Positions 8,995-17,472 of a DNA stretch of 64,000 nucleotides are shown here, one piece after another. The position numbers were made by a program, and so were the translations under genes. Position 1 is the first letter of the stretch. The number at the start of each line of letters is the position of its first letter. This stretch comes from an uncultured Marvinbryantia sp. (GTDB lineage Bacteria > Bacillota > Clostridia > Lachnospirales > Lachnospiraceae). Location: contig CANRIR010000002.1 of NCBI GenBank assembly GCA_947630735.1, forward strand, positions 49,380-113,379, written 5' to 3'. The notes beneath the pieces are model-generated. The model was not told the DNA's origin. It ran no database searches and was given only the letters and a program-made list of their open reading frames with translations.

Positions 8995-9690
8995 ATGAAT
9001 CAAAGTCCGGTCATCATCAAGAGCAACCGCTACGGACTCATCGTCCGGCTGGACGCCGCCATGCCGTTTCCGGATCTTCTGGAGGCGGTCGGCAAAAAAT
9101 TTTCCGAGTCCGCAAAATTTTTTCAGGGCGCCAGCATGGCGGTCACGTTTCAGGGCCGCGTCCTGACAAACGATCAGGAAAATCGGCTGGTCAATGCGAT
9201 CGAGGCGGCATCCGGCATCCACATCGTCTGCATCGTGGACGAGCGCCCGCAGGAGGAGGCCTACTATGAGCAGGCCATCCGCAGGGCGCAGGAGCAGCAG
9301 AATACCAGCGACGGCCAGTTTTACCGCGGAAACCTGCGCTCCGGCCAGAGCATGGAAACGGACGCCAGCATCGTGGTGCTGGGGGACATCCATCCGGGCG
9401 CGTCCATCACCTCCCGGGGAAATGTGGTGGTCCTCGGCTCCTGCCGCGGAAATGTGTACGCCGGCGCGTCCGGCGACCGCAGCTGCTTTGTGGCTGCCCT
9501 GGTGATGAAGCCCATGCAGATCCGCATCGCGGATAAGATGGCCAGGAGCGCCATCACCAAGCGGTCCGACAGCACGGAATATGCCCTGGACCCCAAGATC
9601 GCCTACGTAAAAGATGACCATATCTATGTGAAGAACCTGGTGCACAGCACCCTGCGGGATATTCTCGGCAGCACGGAAGAGGAAAGCTAG
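8995..9690 (+). CDS. minC: Septum site-determining protein MinC
   Basis: A 231-residue protein with the MinC layout: an N-terminal FtsZ-inhibiting domain (about 1-105), a low-complexity Gln-rich linker, and the C-terminal beta-helix (about 115-220) with GDIHPGASITSRGNVVVLG. MinC with MinD blocks FtsZ ring assembly away from midcell. minD and minE follow on the same strand. The ribosome-binding site GGGAGAG precedes the ATG. The C-terminal half is clearly MinC-like; the N-terminal half is less conserved, as is normal. Confidence 0.92.
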   Translation: MNQSPVIIKSNRYGLIVRLDAAMPFPDLLEAVGKKFSESAKFFQGASMAVTFQGRVLTNDQENRLVNAIEAASGIHIVCIVDERPQEEAYYEQAIRRAQEQQNTSDGQFYRGNLRSGQSMETDASIVVLGDIHPGASITSRGNVVVLGSCRGNVYAGASGDRSCFVAALVMKPMQIRIADKMARSAITKRSDSTEYALDPKIAYVKDDHIYVKNLVHSTLRDILGSTEEES

Positions 9691-9765
9691 AAGAACGCCG
9701 GATCCGTTATGCCGGCATAGGATGAAGCGGGAAATTCCCAATTTATGCTATGTGGAGGATGAAAC

Positions 9766-10557
9766 ATGAGTGAAGTGATCGTAGTCACGTCCGGAAAGGG
9801 CGGCGTCGGGAAGACGACAGCCACCGCCAACATCGGCACCGGACTGGCGAAAATGAATAAAAAGACGGTGCTGGTGGACACCGATATCGGCCTTCGGAAC
9901 CTGGATGTGGTGATGGGGCTGGAAAACCGCATCGTCTACAACCTGGTGGACGTGGTGGAGGGCAACTGCCGGCTGAAGCAGGCCCTGATCCGGGACAAGC
10001 ATTATCCCACCCTCTACCTCCTTCCGGCCGCGCAGACCAGGGACAAATCGGCCGTGACGCCGGAACAGATGGAAAAACTTACCGAGGAGCTTAAGGCTCA
10101 CTTTGATTATATCCTGCTGGACTGCCCGGCCGGCATCGAGCAGGGCTTCCGGAACGCGGTGGCCGGCGCGGACCGCGCCGTGGTCGTCACCACGCCCGAG
10201 GTTTCCGCCATCCGGGACGCGGACCGCATCATCGGCCTTCTGGAGGCCGGCGGCATGAAGCAGATCGATCTGCTGATCAACCGCCTGCGGCCGGATCTGA
10301 TCAGCCGCGGGGATATGATGTCGGTGGAGGACGTGTGCGAGATCCTCGCCATTCCTCTTATAGGGGCCGTGCCGGACGACACGAACATCGTGGTCTCCAC
10401 CAATCAGGGGGAGCCGTTGGCCGGCAATGGGACGCCTTCCGGCCAGGCATTTTTCAACGTGGCCCGCAGAGTGACAGGGGAGGCGGTGGACATCCCGGAT
10501 CTTTCGAGAGAGACTTCGTTTTTTGGCAGAGTGAAAGCATTCTTTCGGAAAGGATAG
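9766..10557 (+). CDS. minD: Septum site-determining ATPase MinD
   Basis: A 263-residue ParA/MinD-family ATPase with the deviant Walker A motif SGKGGVGKTTATANIG at residues 9-24, a Walker B region YILLDCPAGIEQG, and a C-terminal amphipathic membrane-targeting tail (FFGRVKAFFRKG). It recruits MinC to the membrane and is released by MinE. The ribosome-binding site is GGAGGATGAAAC. A 75-base gap after minC holds a small hairpin (GCCGG...CCGGC, 9699-9714) with no T-run, so no terminator is evident. Confidence 0.96.
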   Translation: MSEVIVVTSGKGGVGKTTATANIGTGLAKMNKKTVLVDTDIGLRNLDVVMGLENRIVYNLVDVVEGNCRLKQALIRDKHYPTLYLLPAAQTRDKSAVTPEQMEKLTEELKAHFDYILLDCPAGIEQGFRNAVAGADRAVVVTTPEVSAIRDADRIIGLLEAGGMKQIDLLINRLRPDLISRGDMMSVEDVCEILAIPLIGAVPDDTNIVVSTNQGEPLAGNGTPSGQAFFNVARRVTGEAVDIPDLSRETSFFGRVKAFFRKG

Positions 10558-10560
10558 GGC

Positions 10561-10803
10561 ATGGCCATGAGTACACGCAGGACTTCGGGGACGATCGCGA
10601 AGAACCGGCTGGAGCACATGCTGATCTCAGACAAGATGCAGGTGGATCCGGAGGTTCTGGCTCAGATGAAACGGGAGATCCGCTCTGTGATCCGCAAGTA
10701 TGTGAATGCGGAGCACACGCGCCTGGATGTACAGATACGGCTGATAAACGAGACAAGCCAAGGGGAAGAAAATGTTAAAACAATACAGATTAAGGGATTA
10801 TAA
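10561..10803 (+). CDS. minE: Cell division topological specificity factor MinE
   Basis: An 80-residue protein in the MinE position three bases after minD. The N-terminal half contains the MinD-binding/amphipathic part (NRLEHMLISDKMQVDPEVLA) and the rest the beta-rich dimer domain ending TRLDVQIRLINE. MinE stimulates MinD ATPase and drives pole clearance. ATGs at 10561 and 10567 are both usable; the ribosome-binding site GGAAAGG lies 7 bases before the first. The end overlaps rodA by 32 bases. Confidence 0.9.
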   Translation: MAMSTRRTSGTIAKNRLEHMLISDKMQVDPEVLAQMKREIRSVIRKYVNAEHTRLDVQIRLINETSQGEENVKTIQIKGL

Positions 10804-11875
10804 ATTCAGGCTGGTGCTGTGGGTGACCATGCTGTCGGTCATCGGGATCCTGGTGATCGGGAGCGCGGACGGGAGCCTTCAGAACAAGCAGATCGCCGGT
10901 CTGGTGGGCGGCCTGGTCCTGATGATCATCGTGTCGCTGGTGGATTATGTGTGGCTGCTGAAATTTTACTGGATCTTTTATCTGGCCGGACTCGGCCTTC
11001 TGATCGCGGTCATTTTCATGGGCGTGAGCGCCAACAACGCCACGCGGTGGCTGAATATCGGCGGCATCCAGATGCAGCCCTCCGATCTGATGAAGATCTT
11101 TCTGCTGCTGTTTTTCGCGCAGTTTTTCAGCAAACACGAGGACGATCTGAGCAGCTTCAAGACCATTATAAAGGCCGTCGTCATCGTGGCGGTGCCCGCG
11201 TTCCTGATCTTAAAGCAGCCGAACCTGTCCACCTGCATCCTGACCCTGCTGGTGTTCTGCGCCACCTATTTCGTGGCGGGCCTCAGTTATAAGGTGATCG
11301 CCGGCATCCTGCTCGTGGGCGCGCCGCTCATAGCCATCCTGGTCGGGATCGTGCTGCGGCCCGGGCAGACCCTGATCGAAAATTATCAGCTGGTCCGCAT
11401 CCTGGCGTGGCTCTACCCGGAGCAGTACCCGGACGAGGCCAGACAGCAGTTAAATTCTATCATCGCCATCGGTTCCGGCCAACTCTACGGGAAAGGCTTA
11501 GAGAACACGGCGGTGAACTCCGTCAAAAACGCGAACCTCCTGTCGGAGGCGCAGACGGACTTTATCTTTGCGGTGGTCGGAGAGGAGCTCGGGTTCCTCG
11601 GCTGCTGCGTGATCATCATTCTTGAGATTCTTATTGTTCTGGAATGTATCTGGATCGGGCGGAACGCCCGGGAATTTTCAGGTACGGTACTGTGCTGCGG
11701 AATGGGGGCGCTGATCGGTATCCAGAGCATTATGAATATATGTGTTGCAACCGGCCTCATGCCGAACACCGGGCTGCCGCTGCCGTTTGTCAGCTCCGGC
11801 CTGACTTCTCTGATGACATTGTTCATCGGCATCGGACTGGTACTGAATGTGGGGCTTCAGGTAAAGAAATACTGA
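10772..11875 (+). CDS. rodA: Rod shape-determining glycosyltransferase RodA (SEDS family)
   Basis: A 367-residue polytopic membrane protein of the SEDS family with around ten hydrophobic segments. Visible family signatures include SANNATRWLNIGGIQMQPSD near residue 85 and GLMPNTGLPLPFVSSG near the C-terminus. RodA polymerises glycan strands for lateral wall growth together with PBP2 (mrdA, upstream). It begins inside minE with its own ribosome-binding site (AGGGGAAG), so the Min and elongation genes are physically coupled. Confidence 0.95.
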   Translation: MLKQYRLRDYKFRLVLWVTMLSVIGILVIGSADGSLQNKQIAGLVGGLVLMIIVSLVDYVWLLKFYWIFYLAGLGLLIAVIFMGVSANNATRWLNIGGIQMQPSDLMKIFLLLFFAQFFSKHEDDLSSFKTIIKAVVIVAVPAFLILKQPNLSTCILTLLVFCATYFVAGLSYKVIAGILLVGAPLIAILVGIVLRPGQTLIENYQLVRILAWLYPEQYPDEARQQLNSIIAIGSGQLYGKGLENTAVNSVKNANLLSEAQTDFIFAVVGEELGFLGCCVIIILEILIVLECIWIGRNAREFSGTVLCCGMGALIGIQSIMNICVATGLMPNTGLPLPFVSSGLTSLMTLFIGIGLVLNVGLQVKKY

Positions 11876-11903
11876 ATATGGTGCAAAAAGGAGGCGGTTT
11901 TAC

Positions 11904-12299
11904 ATGAACATCGGGTTAATTGCGCACGATTCCAAAAAGGGGCTGATGCAGAATCTGTGTATCGCCTACCGCGGGATCCTGAGCAGAAATGCACTGTTTG
12001 CGACGAATACTACCGGACGCCTGGTGGAAGAAGTGACGGGAATGAATATCACAAAATATCTTTCCGGCCATCTGGGGGGCGTCCATCAAATGGCCGCGCA
12101 GATCGAACAGAATCAGATGGATATGGTGATCTTTCTGCGCGATCCGCTGCAGCCCAAATCCCATGAACCGGATATCAAGAACGTGTTCCGGCTTTGTGAC
12201 ACCTACAATGTGCCGCTGGCCACAAACCTGGCGACGGCGGAAATGCTGATCAAATCCTTAGACAGAGGAGAGTTAGAGTGGCGTGAGATGTACAGATAA
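11904..12299 (+). CDS. Methylglyoxal synthase-like protein lacking the catalytic Asp
   Basis: A 131-residue MGS-like domain. Motifs follow methylglyoxal synthase: IAHDSKK (residues 6-12), ATNTTG (33-38), LSGHLGGVHQ (53-62), IFLRDPL (76-82), SHEPDIK (86-92) and ATNLATAE (106-113). In MgsA the block corresponding to 53-62 reads SGPxGGDQQ, and its Asp (Asp71 in E. coli) is the catalytic base; here Val60 takes its place, Pro is His56, and ATGTTG is ATNTTG. His87, matching the second active-site residue, is kept. The fold and phosphate-binding site are probably preserved, but dihydroxyacetone-phosphate elimination is doubtful. It follows rodA by 28 bases and overlaps the carboxypeptidase gene, so a role in the wall cluster is possible but unproven. 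Confidence 0.85.
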   Translation: MNIGLIAHDSKKGLMQNLCIAYRGILSRNALFATNTTGRLVEEVTGMNITKYLSGHLGGVHQMAAQIEQNQMDMVIFLRDPLQPKSHEPDIKNVFRLCDTYNVPLATNLATAEMLIKSLDRGELEWREMYR

Positions 12300-13353
12300 T
12301 CCTGCAGAGGACAACCGGCGCTCCGCGCGCAGAAAACAGAGAAAGACCCAGCGGCTCCACGCGGTCTTAAGTGTGATCCTTGCCGTGTGCCTGCTGCTGT
12401 TCGCGGGTGCGCTGGTCTACCGCTTTTTATTCCGCTCCCATGAGCTGAAACTGACAGATCCCTATAACATCACCAGCAGCAGTTATGGCGTGCGCGTGTC
12501 GGCGGCGTATGAGAACCGCGCGCTCCCGTTTACGGACGGGCTGTGCGTGACGGCCTCGGACGTGCCCGCGGACGGGGTTTCCCTGGACAATGCGACCGCC
12601 GGCGCACTGATGGATCTGTCGGACGCGGAGGTTTTATATGCAAAGAATGTCCATGAGCGGTTATATCCCGCCAGCCTGACGAAGATCATGACCGCCCTGG
12701 TCGCCTTAAAATACGGGAACCTGGACGATCTGATCACGGTAGACGAGGCGGCTCTGGACATTGATCCGGAATCATCGGTCTGCTATCTGGCCTACGGCGA
12801 CCAGTACACTCTGCGCCAGCTCCTCTACGGGCTTTTGATCGCATCCGGAAACGACGCGGCGAATGCCATCGCCCAGCATGTGGGCGGGACGATCGAGGAT
12901 TTCGTCCAGATGATGAACCAGGAGGCCTATGAGATCGGCGCCACAAATACGCATTTTACCAACGCGCACGGCCTGCAGGACGAGGAGCATTACACGACCC
13001 CCTACGACATTTACCTGATCTTCCAGGAAGCCCTGAAATATGACGTGTTCGCGGACGCCATCAACCAGCAGAGCTATACCGTGACGTATCTGGATTCCTT
13101 AGGCGACTCGTATGAGAGGACCTGGTTCGCCACCAGCTATTACTTTACCGGAGCGGCACAGGCGCCGGACGGCGTGACGGTCTACGGCGGCAAAACGGGC
13201 ACCACGGATGAGGCGGGCGCATGCCTGTCCCTGCTGACGAAGGATGATTTCGGAAATTCTTATTTCAGCATCATCATGCATTCTGACAACCGGGATAACC
13301 TCTATCTTCAAATGAATGAGCTTCTGTCCATCATCAGCAAAAAACAGTTGTAA
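12283..13353 (+). CDS. D-alanyl-D-alanine carboxypeptidase (S11 family PBP)
   Basis: A 356-residue S11 peptidase that trims the terminal D-Ala from peptidoglycan stems. It has an N-terminal membrane helix (about residues 27-48), then SxxK at Ser131-Lys134 (SLTK), SGN at 188-190 and KTG at 304-306. There is no C-terminal amphipathic anchor; the N-terminal helix is the likely anchor. The GTG start at 12283 overlaps the MgsA-like gene by 17 bases and has AGAGGAG about 11 bases upstream; the frame is closed just before, so this start is firm. It ends the elongation/division cluster; the next gene has its own promoter. Confidence 0.93.
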   Translation: MRCTDNPAEDNRRSARRKQRKTQRLHAVLSVILAVCLLLFAGALVYRFLFRSHELKLTDPYNITSSSYGVRVSAAYENRALPFTDGLCVTASDVPADGVSLDNATAGALMDLSDAEVLYAKNVHERLYPASLTKIMTALVALKYGNLDDLITVDEAALDIDPESSVCYLAYGDQYTLRQLLYGLLIASGNDAANAIAQHVGGTIEDFVQMMNQEAYEIGATNTHFTNAHGLQDEEHYTTPYDIYLIFQEALKYDVFADAINQQSYTVTYLDSLGDSYERTWFATSYYFTGAAQAPDGVTVYGGKTGTTDEAGACLSLLTKDDFGNSYFSIIMHSDNRDNLYLQMNELLSIISKKQL

Positions 13354-13376
13354 TTTGTTACGCCGTGCATTATAAT
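13348..13376 (+). promoter_or_regulatory. Sigma-A promoter for the P-loop gene
   Basis: TTGTAA (13348-13353), a 17-base spacer, and a perfect TATAAT (13371-13376). The -35 box overlaps the stop codon of the carboxypeptidase gene. The first start codon lies about 33 bases downstream of the predicted transcription start. Confidence 0.65.
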
Positions 13377-13415
13377 TGACTTATAGGAAACACGAAACTG
13401 AAGGAGGAGATTACA

Positions 13416-13835
13416 ATGATACAGATCATCGCAGGCAACAAAGGAAAAGGAAAGACAAAATATTTACTTGAAAAAGTAAACACGGAAATCAAGTCTGTAC
13501 ACGGTAATATCGTATATTTGGACAAGAGTTCACAGCATATGTATGAGCTGAACAATAAGGTGCGTCTGATCGACCTTTCAGAATTTATGCTGGACAACGC
13601 GGATGCCTTTATCGGTTTTATCTGCGGTATCATTTCCCAGGATCACGATCTGGAGCAGATGTATCTTGACAGTTTCCTGAAGATCGCACATGTGGATCAG
13701 GAGACCGTCGCCCCCATGTTAGATAAATTGGAAGAAATCGGTAAGAAATATGATGTGACCTTTATTCTCAGCATTTCTCTGGACAGCCATCAGCTTCCGG
13801 AGAAGATGCAGGGCAGCGTCATTGTTTCACTGTGA
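13416..13835 (+). CDS. Small P-loop NTPase-like protein, function unknown
   Basis: A 139-residue protein beginning with a Walker A-like motif AGNKGKGKTKYLLEK (residues 6-20). A hydrophobic strand with possible Walker B character (DAFIGFICG) follows; no other diagnostic motif is seen. Similar short P-loop proteins occur near cell-envelope genes in Clostridia, sometimes labelled twitching-motility-like, but there is no basis for that role. It has its own promoter, a strong ribosome-binding site (AAGGAGGAG) and its own terminator, so it is a monocistronic unit. Its base composition is visibly more AT-rich than its neighbours. Confidence 0.8.
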   Translation: MIQIIAGNKGKGKTKYLLEKVNTEIKSVHGNIVYLDKSSQHMYELNNKVRLIDLSEFMLDNADAFIGFICGIISQDHDLEQMYLDSFLKIAHVDQETVAPMLDKLEEIGKKYDVTFILSISLDSHQLPEKMQGSVIVSL

Positions 13836-13858
13836 TCATAGCTACATAACAGCATTTT

Positions 13859-13891
13859 ATGCCGGATGAATTTATTTATCCGGCATTTTTT
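13859..13891 (+). terminator. Rho-independent terminator
   Basis: A perfect 9-bp stem ATGCCGGAT (13859-13867) / ATCCGGCAT (13878-13886) with a 10-base loop, followed by six T residues. It ends the P-loop gene transcript. Confidence 0.9.
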
Positions 13892-13932
13892 GATTCAGAA
13901 TACATCCGCCTGCGGGCATGCGAGGAGATTTC

Positions 13933-15315
13933 ATGGAAGAGCAGAGGGAAAAACGAAAACGGAAAGTGGTGCGGCTGCAGGGCGGCTCCATCTTCAACAT
14001 CGGCACGATCATGTTTGGCATCATCCTGCTTTACATCCTGATCTACCTTGTGATGTACCTGACGTCGGACAAGATCATCGCCTACGAGGTGACGGCGGGT
14101 TCACTCTCCGGGAACTACCGCTACACGGCCATCGCGCTGCGCGACGAATCGCTGGTCACCTGCAGCGAAGCCGGCCCCATCAGCTATTATGCCCGGGAGG
14201 GGAGCAAGGTGGGTGTGGGAAACGGCATCTACTCCGTCGGCACGGTAAATCTGGCGAGCTCCACTTCGGATGCGGAGCTTGCGGAATTAGACAACGACAG
14301 CTATTCCGATCTCCGCTCGATCGCGGCCACCTTTTCCGGGAATTACCTGCCCTCCGCCTTCCAGAATGTGTATGATTTCAAGGCGGACGCCCAGACGGCC
14401 ATGATCGAGCTCCTGTCAAAAAAAGTGATGGACAGCGCCCAGCAGGGCATCAGCGCCGGACTGAACCTGGTGCCGGCCGACCGGGACGGGCTTGTGGTCT
14501 ATTCCATGGACGGGATGGAAGATCTCGCCGTGGAGGATATCACGGCCGCAAGCTTCAGCCGCAAGAACTATAAGCGCGAGAACCTGCGCCTGAAGGAGAG
14601 CGTGAAGGCCGGCGATGTGGTGTACAAGCTGATCACGAGCGAGGAGTGGTCCCTCGCCATTCTGCTGGACAAAAAGACGGCCATGGAGCTGTCGGACCAG
14701 AACAGCATCCGGTTCCGGTTTATGCAGGACGGCTCCGCGTTCAATGCGGATTTCAGCATCCTGCAGAACGGCGCCGACTACATAGGAAAGCTGGATATCA
14801 GCAACTCTGTGGTCCGGTTCGCGGAGGAACGCTATGTGGACATTGAGCTTCTGACCAGCCGGCAGACGGGCCTGAAGATCCCCAACAGCGCCATCGCGGA
14901 AAAAGTTTTTTACCGGATCCCGGTGGATTTTGTGACGGTCAACGAGCAGAACGAGGATGAGATCCTTCTGCGCAAGGAGACCTACGACACGGACGGATCC
15001 GCCGTCACAAAGATGGTGACCGCCACCGTCTACGATAAGACCGACACGGATTATTATGTAGATACCTCCCTGTTCCAGGAGGGCGATTATGTGCTGATGA
15101 AGAACACCTCCGGGCGGTTCCAGGTATCGGACACCAAATCCCTGATCGGCGTCTACAACATCAACAAGGGATATCCCGTGTTCCGGGAGATCACCATCAT
15201 CGACGAAAATGAAGAATACTGCATCGTGCAGAGCAATTCCGATTACGGCCTGGCCCAGTACGACCAGATCGCGCTGGATGCCTCGGCGGTAAAAGAGGAT
15301 GGAATGGAGGAATAG
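13933..15315 (+). CDS. HlyD-like membrane-fusion-type protein
   Basis: A 460-residue protein with a basic N-terminus (residues 1-20), one membrane helix (about 25-48, IMFGIILLYILIYLVMYL), and a long extracytoplasmic region with beta-barrel/lipoyl-like segments, including VKAGDVVYKLITSEEWSLAI and LKIPNSAIAEKVFYRIP. This resembles HlyD-family periplasmic adaptor proteins. No transporter gene is adjacent; yggS and sepF follow closely, as often seen in Lachnospiraceae, so a cell-division or envelope role is as likely as export. The ATG at 13918 lies before the ribosome-binding site GAGGAG; the ATG at 13933 is used. Confidence 0.8.
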   Translation: MEEQREKRKRKVVRLQGGSIFNIGTIMFGIILLYILIYLVMYLTSDKIIAYEVTAGSLSGNYRYTAIALRDESLVTCSEAGPISYYAREGSKVGVGNGIYSVGTVNLASSTSDAELAELDNDSYSDLRSIAATFSGNYLPSAFQNVYDFKADAQTAMIELLSKKVMDSAQQGISAGLNLVPADRDGLVVYSMDGMEDLAVEDITAASFSRKNYKRENLRLKESVKAGDVVYKLITSEEWSLAILLDKKTAMELSDQNSIRFRFMQDGSAFNADFSILQNGADYIGKLDISNSVVRFAEERYVDIELLTSRQTGLKIPNSAIAEKVFYRIPVDFVTVNEQNEDEILLRKETYDTDGSAVTKMVTATVYDKTDTDYYVDTSLFQEGDYVLMKNTSGRFQVSDTKSLIGVYNINKGYPVFREITIIDENEEYCIVQSNSDYGLAQYDQIALDASAVKEDGMEE

Positions 15316-15318
15316 ACC

Positions 15319-16014
15319 ATGGTTGCGGAAAATTACAGAGCCGTCCGCGAAAAGATCCGGCAGGCCTGCGCGCGGGCCGGGAGGGACCCGTCGGAGGTGA
15401 CCCTGATCGCTGTGAGCAAGACAAAGCCCCTGTCTATGATAGAAGAACTGCTCCCGGAGGGGGCGGTCGATTTCGGGGAGAACAGGCCCCAGGAGCTGAA
15501 AGAAAAATATGACGCGCTGCCCAAAGATCTGCGTTTCCACATGATCGGCCATCTCCAGCGCAATAAGGTGAAATATGTGATCACCCGGGCCTGCCTGATC
15601 CACTCGGTGGATTCCGTGCGCCTTGCGCAGGCCATCCAGGAGGAGGCCGAAAAACACGGCGTCGTGATGCCGGTGCTGGTGGAGGTAAATGTGGCGGGCG
15701 AGGAGTCAAAATTCGGCGTCCGGCCGGAAGATACGGCGGATCTTATCGCCCAGATCGCAAAATATCCGAACCTTCGCGTACAGGGACTGATGACCATCGC
15801 GCCGTTTGTGGAAGATCCGGAAGAAAACCGGGTACATTTTCGAAATTTGTATAAATTATTTATTGACATTAAAGCGAGAAACATTGATAATGTATGTATG
15901 TGTATACTGAGTATGGGCATGACCAACGATTATGAGGTGGCCGTTGAGGAGGGTGCTACCATGGTGCGTGTGGGCACCGGCATCTTTGGCGAACGGGATC
16001 ATCAAACGGTATAA
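15319..16014 (+). CDS. yggS: YggS/YlmE-family pyridoxal-phosphate homeostasis protein
   Basis: A 231-residue single-domain PLP-binding alanine-racemase-fold protein. The Schiff-base lysine is in LIAVSKTKP (about residue 36), and the signature HMIGHLQRNKVKY follows near 75. The C-terminal phosphate-binding segment VGTGIFGERD is present. The family maintains PLP levels and is not an amino-acid racemase. It starts four bases after the HlyD-like gene, with GGAGGAA as ribosome-binding site, and precedes sepF, the ylmE-sepF order of Gram-positive division clusters. Confidence 0.95.
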   Translation: MVAENYRAVREKIRQACARAGRDPSEVTLIAVSKTKPLSMIEELLPEGAVDFGENRPQELKEKYDALPKDLRFHMIGHLQRNKVKYVITRACLIHSVDSVRLAQAIQEEAEKHGVVMPVLVEVNVAGEESKFGVRPEDTADLIAQIAKYPNLRVQGLMTIAPFVEDPEENRVHFRNLYKLFIDIKARNIDNVCMCILSMGMTNDYEVAVEEGATMVRVGTGIFGERDHQTV

Positions 16015-16076
16015 GAACGGTATAAGGCGTGCTTTTTGGGCACCCGGGCCGGCAGCAATAGCAGGAGAGGATAATT

Positions 16077-16670
16077 ATGAGTTTTCTGGACAAGATCTTA
16101 AATATGATGAAACTGAACGACGATTACGATGAAGACGACTTCCTGGACGACGGGGACGACGAGGAGGTGCGCCCCAAAAAGAGCTTCTTTAAGAAAGCCT
16201 CCCGCGGCGGCGACGATCCGCTGGATGATCTCGACGACCCGGATGATGAGCCCATCATGCGGAAGTTTACCAAACAGCCTTCTGAGAAAACCGTAAAGAC
16301 GTCCATTCCAAAGACAAAACCGTCTGTCTCCACGGCCACATCCAAAGTTTCCCCCATCCGCACCCGCAGATCCGCCTCCGACATGTCCGTATGTGTGGTC
16401 CGGCCCAAAGATATGGAGGATGCGCGTGAGATCACGGAAACACTGCTCGCGAACTGCACCGTGGTGCTCAATATGGAGGGGCTTGACATCGACCTCGCGC
16501 AGCGCATCATAGACTTTACCTCCGGTTCCTGCTATGCCATCAGCGGAAATCTGCAGAAGATCAGCAATTACATATTCATCATCACGCCGTCCGCAGTAGA
16601 TGTGTCGGGTGATTTTCAGGATATCCTGAGCGGGGCGTTTGACGTGCCGCCGCTGAATATAGGCTTTTAA
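16077..16670 (+). CDS. sepF: Cell division protein SepF
   Basis: A 197-residue SepF: an N-terminal amphipathic membrane anchor (MSFLDKILNMMKL), a long acidic linker (about 15-95, with DDYDEDDFLDDGDDEE), and the C-terminal SepF domain (about 100-190) with VVLNMEGLDIDLAQRIIDF and a final ITPSAVDVSGD. SepF tethers and bends FtsZ filaments at the membrane. The ribosome-binding site is AGGAGAGG. It forms a yggS-sepF-ylmH series. Confidence 0.94.
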   Translation: MSFLDKILNMMKLNDDYDEDDFLDDGDDEEVRPKKSFFKKASRGGDDPLDDLDDPDDEPIMRKFTKQPSEKTVKTSIPKTKPSVSTATSKVSPIRTRRSASDMSVCVVRPKDMEDAREITETLLANCTVVLNMEGLDIDLAQRIIDFTSGSCYAISGNLQKISNYIFIITPSAVDVSGDFQDILSGAFDVPPLNIGF

Positions 16671-16674
16671 ACAG

Positions 16675-17442
16675 ATGAACCGCGAGGAGGAGCTGTTCCG
16701 GAAGAGACTGGAGGATCTGGCGGACAGGGCGTACCGGCGCAATGTCACCGTATTCACGGAATTCCTGAATCTCAACGAACTGAATATTTTTCATCAGATC
16801 CAGAAAGACCTGTCATACGTGCGGTGCAGGTCTTTCGGCGGTTACAAAAGTGCGGAGCGTCAGATCATAGCTTTTTTACCTGATGCTCCTTCTTATACCG
16901 GGGAAGATGAGGATCCGGCATTTCCCATAAGCTGCCTCTGCGTCCGCCCGCTGCACGACAAGTACGCGGATAAGCTGACGCACCGGGATTATCTGGGCGC
17001 GCTTTTAAACCTTGGCATCGACCGCAGCGTGCTGGGGGATATCCTGACGGACGGGAACACTGCCCGTGTTTTTTGTCTTTCGCGCATGGCAGACTTTCTG
17101 ACGGGCGAGCTGACCCGGGTAAAGCACACACAGGTGCAGGTCCTTGCCGAGACCGGAAACATCGATCTTGAGCCGAAATACGAGGTTGTGCGGGGGTCTG
17201 TGGCCTCCGTTCGCCTGGACAGCCTGCTGTCCCTCGCCTTCGGCGCGTCGAGGAGCAGCCTGACCGGCATGATCGAGGGCGGAAAAGTGTTTGTGAACGC
17301 CAGGCTCGTCACTTCCAACGGCTATAAGGTAAAAGAACGGGATCTCATATCCGCGCGCGGCCTGGGGCGTTTCCGCTATGTGGGCGTGATATCCGGCACG
17401 AAGAAGGGCCGGCTGATCGCGGAAATTGAGAAATATATATGA
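16675..17442 (+). CDS. ylmH: YlmH-family S4-domain RNA-binding protein
   Basis: A 255-residue protein with an N-terminal YlmH domain (AFLPD near residue 65, HRDYLGALLNLGIDRSVLGD near 105) and a C-terminal S4 domain (about 180-245, RLDSLLSLAFGASRSSLTGM). S4 domains bind structured RNA; YlmH is linked to rescue of stalled ribosomes in Firmicutes. The gene starts four bases after sepF, the usual neighbour, with AGGAGGAG found only downstream of its ATG, so translation is probably coupled. Confidence 0.92.
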   Translation: MNREEELFRKRLEDLADRAYRRNVTVFTEFLNLNELNIFHQIQKDLSYVRCRSFGGYKSAERQIIAFLPDAPSYTGEDEDPAFPISCLCVRPLHDKYADKLTHRDYLGALLNLGIDRSVLGDILTDGNTARVFCLSRMADFLTGELTRVKHTQVQVLAETGNIDLEPKYEVVRGSVASVRLDSLLSLAFGASRSSLTGMIEGGKVFVNARLVTSNGYKVKERDLISARGLGRFRYVGVISGTKKGRLIAEIEKYI

Positions 17443-17472
17443 AAAATCTTGATAGAAACGAGGAGAAAATAT

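Noticed and set aside
9699..9714. Terminator between minC and minD
   Set aside because: Only a 5-bp stem and no T-run; the operon very likely continues.
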